DNA of 64,000 bases from Drosophila persimilis. Taxonomy: Eukaryota; Arthropoda; Insecta; Diptera; Drosophilidae. Where the stretch lies: the NCBI RefSeq assembly GCF_003286085.1, contig NW_020825289.1, positions 8,680,001 to 8,744,000 of the forward strand, given 5' to 3'. How positions within the stretch are numbered: position 1 is the stretch's first letter; each line of letters begins with the position of its first letter. A program made the translations under genes and the position numbers. Below are positions 56,878 to 64,000 of this stretch, in pieces. The notes below the pieces were generated by a model that was not told the DNA's origin, searched no databases, and saw nothing but the letters and a program-made list of their open reading frames with translations.

Positions 56878-59800
56878 TTCTCTGAGAGATGCTGAACTCA
56901 ACTGAAACTGCGCCCTGACATTGATTGCTACTTACTCTCTGTCTCTGTCTGTGTTTAGGTTCTCCCCCCCCAGCTGATAAGGCCCTGATAAGGCCCTGTT
57001 CGGTTGCTCGGATGTGTGTCAAGAGCTCACAGAGCAGACCCGACCAGGTCGAGCCATGCCAAAGCCAAAGCCAAAGCCAAACCCAGTTGAACTGTATTAA
57101 ATATGTTGAACGTGCAACTGGCAGCCAAAATTTGGCACGTTTTCTGTTGAAATCGAATGAAACCAAACCGAAAAGCGGCACAAAGATGAAAAAAAAAAAC
57201 AAAAGAGGAAAAACAAATTTAAATGTTAGAAGCAGCACAACAATGAAGGTCAGGCAATGATGACTTTTTCTCCACCATCCCCCCCACCCAGCAACAAATA
57301 GCACTGCTCTGCCTTTGCCTTTGCCTTGGAGCTTGGCATTTTGCTGGCCAATTTTCCTGGTTATACTTACACTCCGGCCAGGGGTGTACCGAATATACGG
57401 AGAGATGTGCTGTTTCATGGGACTTGGCTGCTGCGCTTTTCTCTTTTGTTTCTCCGCTTTCCATGTCATTTTCATATGGAGAGTGCACCGATTCTGTGAA
57501 AGAGCTATTTTCCAAATCAATGCACAAATTGTCAAAAGTCAAAGCGAGAGAGTTTCCTTTGTTTTTCTTTTATCGCAGTGGAGGGAAATTGTGTGCGGCT
57601 GGTGTATGGCTGGGTGGATGGGTGGGTGTGTGGATTTATTTTCCAAATTGCACATGTGGCAGTCAACTCATTTGTCAAGTGGCAAATCAGTTTAGGCCAG
57701 AGACAGCAACAGCCACGACAGAGAGTGAAACAGGGAACCAGGGAACCAGAGTTAGAGCCAAACGATAAAATCAGCTTTGCATTTTCCCCCTGCGGCCAAA
57801 AGTTGACGGTGAAGTTTTCCTGTCTGGCTCTGATCGTGACGATCGACGGCATTTCCCACGCAAACTTGCCTTTGGGGCCCCGCTCCGAGGACAGAGGACG
57901 GAGGACAGAGGACCGAGGACCGGGGAACGACTCTCAAGATTGCCGCAAGTTAAATTGTTTGACACACTCAACACTCAGAGTCTTGTCTTCGATTGTATCG
58001 GGCACCGCCGAACAAACATGCCTGAGATTTATGCTCTCCATAATAGAAGTTTCTAATGAGGTTTTGGGCCACAAGGAAAGATGGGGGCGGGAGGGGAGAG
58101 GGAGACCCCATCTAATGGCTTTTTAATGAAGCCCCAGAGAAGTGGGACATTTTGTCAGCTTAAAGTGAGGCTAAGTAACTCAAGTTAAGAGTATTAATTA
58201 TGACTGACTGGCCGGCAAAAGAAGAGAACTCAGAGAGAGAGAGAGAGAGAGAGAGAGTGGAAGCTGTAAAGAAATGGCCAAAATGAAAAGTGCAAAAGTT
58301 AGCAGGTGCCAGACAGCAGACAGCAGAGAGCAGACTTTTGGCTTTTCGCATTTGCATTTGACATTTGGGCAAGATGCGCTTAGCTGCAACTGCAACTGCA
58401 ACAACCCTCGCCGCCACTCTGCCGCTGCCTCTGCCTCCGCCGCCTCCACTCCCTATAGACAAAGCGGGATCGCGGCATTTTGGCCTGCCTACTGCATTTG
58501 GCCAAAATGTCTATAGTTCAATTGCTGATATTTTGGCAAGACACACGACGAAACACGTGACCTATGGAGTGGAGCAGCCGCGGCAGCAGGAGGACCGCCG
58601 GAGATGGCAGTGTGACACGAAACACGGCTAGAGAATGGTTTTGGGGAACACCAAAGGCAAGAAAGGCCACCCTTAAGGACTGAAATAGATACCAATGCCA
58701 GAAGGAATCATATGTCAATATGGAATGGAGCCCCAGATGGGGCTAGAGAATATGTAGAAAGACGAATTAAGGACCATTGCAATGGTCCGTGCGCCATCAC
58801 GCACGACCCCCATCACGCACACATCGCTGCCGACGAACAATTGTTTAATAAATTGTTGCACTTTGATTTAAAACAAATCGACATCAAATGCTGGAAAAAT
58901 CATTCAACAGAGAGTACGACGGGGAGTACTTATTCCTTTACTTCCTAATGAAGGTTGCTGGGCAGCAGGCTGTTGTGGCAGAGACTGTTGGCCGTTGTCA
59001 TGCAAATTGGCCTCACGTTTTGCACATTAAGAGACCGTCAATTGTTCCAACAAAGCCAGCAAATGCAATGATTGAGTTCTTGGCACCTGGCCAGGCCTCC
59101 GCCAGGCCTCCGCCAGCCACACCAGGCCCCCTTCTCGCCCACCCAGAGAACCCGCATGCGAGTGCATGTGGAGTGCTTTTGGCTAATTGGAGTCGAGGTC
59201 CGGGCTGCCCAACGGGCGGGAATGATGCCTCAACTTCATCTCGATCTTAACAGTAAAAATGAAGACAAAAATATTTACCGTAACGCATTGAGAGAACAAG
59301 AACAAAAGTGGAGTTGCAAGCTGCAAGCTGTAAGCTGCAATTGCCGGTTGCAGCATCAGCAGTTGCTATCAGTATCAATAGTAATTTGAAGCCGCTTTTC
59401 GGGGGAGGAGGCTGGCTGCCGCATGATGGTGTCGTAGGTCAGGCAGCAGCAGCAGCAGCAGCAACGGGAGAAACGGCAGCTACGATTGCGGCAGTTTAAG
59501 CCAACTGCAATTTGTGGCCTAGGACATGGCATCGATGCAGCAGGCTACCCAGCTCCAGCTCCAGCTTCGGTCTCCACTGCAACTGCAACTGCAGCAACAG
59601 CAACAACAACAGCATTGTAATGACGATTTGTAGCCAATTATTTCAAATATTGTATTGAAATTGTATGCCAGTGTGTGTGTTCGTATCTGTGTGTGTGGTT
59701 ATCTTTCGATTGGCATCTGGTCGTAGTCCGGGCTCAGGCCCAGGGACTGGACTGTCTCTGCCACTAAGCCTCACGTACACCCGTCCGAGTGTGTCACAAG

Positions 59801-62800
59801 TTGCCACAAGTGGACTTCTGGTACGTCCAGTCGTTGCCTATCTCCCCTCCCCCCCCGGCAGCTCTGCTGCATGGCATTCTGACATTGTCCAGAGTCTTGG
59901 CTAAGGTCATAGTCTCTCTTCGATTCCCATAACCTGACGCATCTTTGTCATGAGTCTGATTAATCACCGAAGCCCCAACGGGTCACGTCAACTTTCAACC
60001 AGCCATCCACAGCACGCGCTGACTGACCTTTGTTGCAACAGCAGCAGAGGCAAGTCTCTGACATTCATACGTTAATTTTAGCTTGTTGCATCAGTCAGTG
60101 GTTGGCTGGTTGTGTTGCATGTGTCATTGTCTTGGGTCTACACTAATCAACAAAGTGATGATGAAACCACAACCTGTTTGGGGAGAACCTTTTGGGGGAT
60201 TTCTCATCAACAAAGTGCTCTTCAAATGTGCATCAATCAAAAGGAGCTCTTGAAATGGTTAAGAGAGAAATCTCTCCGTAAATTGGCTGCTGATAAAAGG
60301 AGTTTAGGGCAATGGCAAGCAGGCCCACCCAGGCAGGTGCCATTTTTCGAAATCCATATACCATCGCAGCTGCGATGTCCAGTGTGGATTGTTAATCATG
60401 CATTTGAAATTCAGCAGCACGATCGACAAGAACAACAGCCAACAGCCAGCAGCCAACAAAGAGGCCCAAGAATGCAACGGCAATTGTCTGGTCTTGGCCA
60501 AGGCAAAAACTTATTAATACCTTATTAGACAAGGGTCGTCGTCACAGAGGGACAGAGGGACAGAGAGAGACGGACCTACAGAATCCGTCTCTATGGAATA
60601 CCAATGAGAATGAAACCGACTTCTGTGGCATTTCCGTTGTACGAACGGATCTCATGGGTCTGTCTGATGGTGCCACCAGGGGCGACAAAGCAACGGTGTT
60701 CAAGCGATCGATACTCGTTTCGGCTTTTGGCCTGCCGTCACAGGAAATGCAATCATAAATCGCCCATGATGACGACGACGACGACGACGACGATGACGAT
60801 GGCCATGGCCGTGCAGAGTTTATGTTTATGCCCGGGCAATTAGCCTGGTCAAGAATATGGGCAGACCAGGAAACGATTCTGTTGCCTCGCCGCTGCTGGA
60901 CGAAACACTTGTCAGATTGCATGTTTAATTGTAATAATATAATCTTCTCCTCTGGTTTTTAGCGGTGCTGCAGAAATATTTGCGTGTTGGGGCATTGTCT
61001 AAACGGTTCGGCCCTCTCCGGGCCACAACTACCTTCGCGGGGTGTCTGCATTACAACATCATTAGAATTTGATTTGCATTTCCTTGGGAGGCGGCTGATG
61101 ATGCCTGCTTGGGCTGCTGCCAACATGGCATTAAAGCCCATTTAGCTGTCGTGTGGCAATTATTGATCAACAAGGTGCCACAATCGGCCATGGTCGACGG
61201 AGGCCCTGCCATCATGACAAAGACTTTTGCATCTTCTTTGCACCCCGGGATACCCTCGCTACGACTGGCATTTGTAGGGTATATTCGACTTATTTACATT
61301 ATGCTTTAGATGATTCCCTGTAAATTCCGACTCGAGCTATCAGAGTCTTTGCACAGGGTATTCTCTAGTTCATAGTTCTGCTAGCTATTCCCCTTCTGGT
61401 TAGGTTGGTCGGGCATTTGCATAAAGTTGTTTAACCGTTGTGCCAGCTAAAAGCAATTTTATGCCTTGACTCTCGGCCCCTCCTTGCTGCACCCCTGGAC
61501 CGCACTTAACACGCTTCATTTGGCTGGTCGAGGGACGGCAGGGGGGGGGACTCGACTGCTGTGCTTTCGACGTGAGTCCATCCGTCTACACATCCATCTG
61601 TCCAGTGCCGCAAGCGTTTAAATATTTATGTCTTGTGTACTTAAGTTAATCACATCCAAATGATGAGCTTCGACTACTGTGCTGCCGCTGGAATCTTGTT
61701 CCTCCTCCTGTGAATGACTCCTCCTCGGCTTGGGCAGAACATTCTAATGATTTGCATGGCTCAGAGAAGTGGGGAGGGGCCACAGGTGTCATTTGTTTGC
61801 ATCTCTTTATTGAGTCGTTAAAATTCCTTTGTTGCCCTCCTTTTCCCTCTTGCGCCATGCGTTTGGGGGGATATTTTAATTGTACCGCAAAAGTACCGCA
61901 AAAAGCAGAACACAAAAATTCCCTCACATTAAATGGGAGAATTCCACAAATTACCCAAAAATGGCCACACACACACACGCAAAAATGTCCCCTAACAAGG
62001 TAAAACAGAGATAGAAGCAGATAGAGGCACAGAGTGTCGCTCCCAGCCCTGTGCGAGAGGGAGAGGTAGAAAGCCTCGCAGAAGTTCCCATAAACATGTC
62101 TCGCTCTTTCGAATGCGGTGCCGCCAGAGCATTTCATTAATTTATGTTTATTGTTGGAGTAAAAAATTTGCAATTGGCTTTGCTGACTATTTTTGGACCG
62201 GGACGTGGATGTTGGCCTGGACATGGAGCTGGGCCTGGGACAGATTAGGCTCTGCCAATTTGGTGTGAAGTTTTGCATTTGGCCGACGACTAACGGCAGC
62301 TGGCAGAGCATCAATCAATGAGAACGGCAGAGAGGGAGAGGCAGAGCGGTAGAGCCGAAGAGTCGGAGCGCGGGAGTTAGTCAGAACAAGCGTGTGGGAG
62401 AGCAGAAGTGTGGACTGAGGAAGAGAGCTGCTCTCACACGTCACCTTTCTTACAGTGGGCTAGTCGGGCTCTTCTTGCATTCGGGTGGAACTCCGTCGGT
62501 GAATATCGGACCGTGTAACGAGCAGCCGCTTTAGCCGCCGACAGCTGACCTTGCAATAAGGAAGTGGCATTCGTCAATGTCTGAAAGCACAGCAGCGGCT
62601 CTCGTCAGTCGTTCGAATGCTTCTCGTTTTCCTTCCTCTCCTCCTTTTATTTATGCTGAGCAATTAGTCTGGACGGGAACGTAACCTAACTTTTGTGCAC
62701 CCGCTCTGTTCTGCTCCTTCTCCTTCTGCTTCCTTCTAATGAGCAAGCAATGCTCCTCTCACAAAGCCTCACTTTAATTTATTTATTTTTAATACGCTGC

Positions 62801-63901
62801 CGTGCATCCCTCTCCCCCGTTCCCCTGCCGGCCAGCGGCCGTTTTACAACTCAATAAATTGGCAAAAGCTCTCCTCCTATCGCCTATCTTTTCGCTCCAA
62901 TCATATGTTTCCAGCGTATGCATGGGTGTGTGTTTGTGTGTGTGTGTGTGTTGGTGTGCGCGCAATTATTGTTCTAACGGCATTTCAAAGCAATTTAGTG
63001 CCGCCTTTTTGGGTGGGCAGTGCAGTCCATTGACCGCGGTCCGAGGCCACAGCCGCAGCAGTCACTGCATTGTCTGGCCTCTGCCTCCCTGCCCCCGACG
63101 CCAACTCCAATTTGAGTCTCGCGAAGACTGCGTGCGCCGCCAGCTTTAGAGGGGGGAGGGGCGCAGAGAGCCTCTAACCCTGACTGCGACGATGGCTTTG
63201 CCCAAGGTATATTTTGATAGGGTTAGGCTGGCTCTCAATAGTAGCCTCGATAGTTTTAATGGGCGCTATGTGCGAAACAAAAGAGTTCGAACGCGCGAGA
63301 GTGCCAAAAGTACAATATGCTACTCGAAGCGTTCCACCTACATTACACTTTGGCTCTTGGTCTGGCTCTCCGGTTCTCCGTCTCTGCGACTGCCTCGTGA
63401 CTATGGCAATAGGCCGCACACAAAAAATCATCAACATAAATTCTGTTTTAGTGCGTTTCGGGGGGTCGGGGCCCTGAGGGGTGCACGAAGGGGGGCATAA
63501 TGTGTGGAATGGGTGTTGAAACTCGTAAAGAGAAGCGCCGTTTTTGCCCATAAAATTGACAGCTTATGGCTAGGAAATTGAAAAAACTACAAGAGCACCA
63601 ACAAAAGCCAAGCAGATTCTATAGACAGCCAAAACCGATTCATAACCATCGATAAATTGGCTCAGATCGCGTCGTTAGTTATAAATTAGTTGGCTAATCA
63701 AACTAAATAAAGTGGATGGACATTTAGTGGGTATTAAATATTGAGGTTGATTAAAATCGGCAGGCTATTCAACAGGATATGTTACATAAACAAATTTAAA
63801 TATGTTTTTTCTAGCTTCTCCTTAAAATCGAAATTAATCACTTTAATTATTTTATTATGTGTTCAATTAAATGTGATTTAAAATACACAATATTCCATTT
63901 T
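56878..63901. other. 7 kb without a recognised gene
   Basis: Intergenic or intronic DNA. It contains a GA microsatellite (about 58232-58257), a CAG run (about 59443-59463), a GAC run (about 60767-60800), and GT and CA tracts near 62935-62955 and 61966-61980. Overlapping open frames here are low-complexity and carry no domain. CTCGTCAGTCGTTCG at about 62599-62613 could be an initiator for a gene to the right, but I see no coding exon to support it. Confidence 0.4.
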
Positions 63902-64000
63902 TATACCCGATACTCAAAATGAGTATTGGGGTATATTAGATTTGTGGTAAAAGTGGATGTGTGTAACGTCCAGAAGGAATCGTTTCCGACCCCATAAAGT
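63902..64000. repeat. Dispersed Drosophila repeat, cut by the window edge
   Basis: From about 63902 the sequence TATACCCGATACTC, a short loop, then GAGTATTGGGGTATA forms an imperfect inverted repeat, followed by a GTAACGTCCAGAAGGAA and CGTTTCCGACCCCATAAAGT block. This TATACCC...CCGACC(CC)ATAAAG arrangement is familiar as a very abundant dispersed element edge in Drosophila genomes. The family name cannot be set from 99 bases. Confidence 0.6.

Noticed and set aside
56666..57535. 289-codon minus-strand frame over the end of the diptericin cluster
   Set aside because: It joins unrelated intergenic sequence with poly-Phe/Lys runs from simple repeats; the supported gene there is the small two-exon peptide in another frame.
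61646..62314. 222-codon minus-strand frame
   Set aside because: Mixed low-complexity sequence with a Cys/Phe-rich middle from CA repeats; no start context or homology that I can recognise.

Overview
This is insect nuclear DNA, almost certainly Drosophila (subgenus Sophophora; an obscura-group species is my best guess, by inference). Genes have short GT-AG introns of about 50-80 bp, core promoters carry TATCGATA (DRE) or TATA plus TCAGTT signals, intergenic DNA is rich in simple repeats, and the encoded proteins are fly-type: the Ryk receptor Drl-2, condensin Cap-G, Ack-like, TppII, three juvenile hormone epoxide hydrolases and three diptericins. All recognised genes belong to Muller element C (D. 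melanogaster 2R).

Layout. 1-5904 (+): five complete exons and one partial exon of a Drl-2-like Wnt receptor gene (WIF domain and juxtamembrane part). An in-frame stop sits where the transmembrane segment should be, and I find no kinase exons. About 5.9-14.8 kb is non-coding sequence with microsatellites and a possible two-hairpin RNA. 14.9-15.7 kb (-): a Ly6-type GPI-anchored protein. 16.4-19.2 kb (-): an ARMC3-like armadillo/EDR1 protein. 19.7-24.5 kb (+): Cap-G. 25.1-35.2 kb (-): Ack-like tyrosine kinase, apparently with two alternative C termini. 35.5-40.4 kb (-): tripeptidyl peptidase II. 41.0-41.3 kb (+): a decayed copy of the complex I subunit gene ND-MWFE. 42.2-43.1 kb (+): a YJU2B/CCDC130 splicing factor. 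43.2-44.0 kb (-): a divergent EB1 protein. 44.4-50.6 kb (-): a tandem array of three Jheh genes. 51.9-56.6 kb (+): two nearly identical diptericin A genes and one diptericin B. Two small two-exon secreted-peptide genes, which I do not recognise, lie on the opposite strand among the diptericins (54013-54259 and 56646-56877). 56.9-64 kb: no gene seen; the last ~100 bp enter a dispersed repeat.

The left part (Cap-G, Ack-like, TppII) corresponds, from memory, to D. melanogaster 49F and the right part (Jheh, diptericins) to 55F. The window therefore seems to contain a rearrangement junction at about 40.4-42.2 kb, which is where the ND-MWFE pseudogene sits. The most interesting parts are the diptericin/small-peptide cluster, the broken Drl-2 reading frame, and the junction with its gene debris. 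Exon coordinates were worked out by hand from splice consensus and reading-frame continuity.
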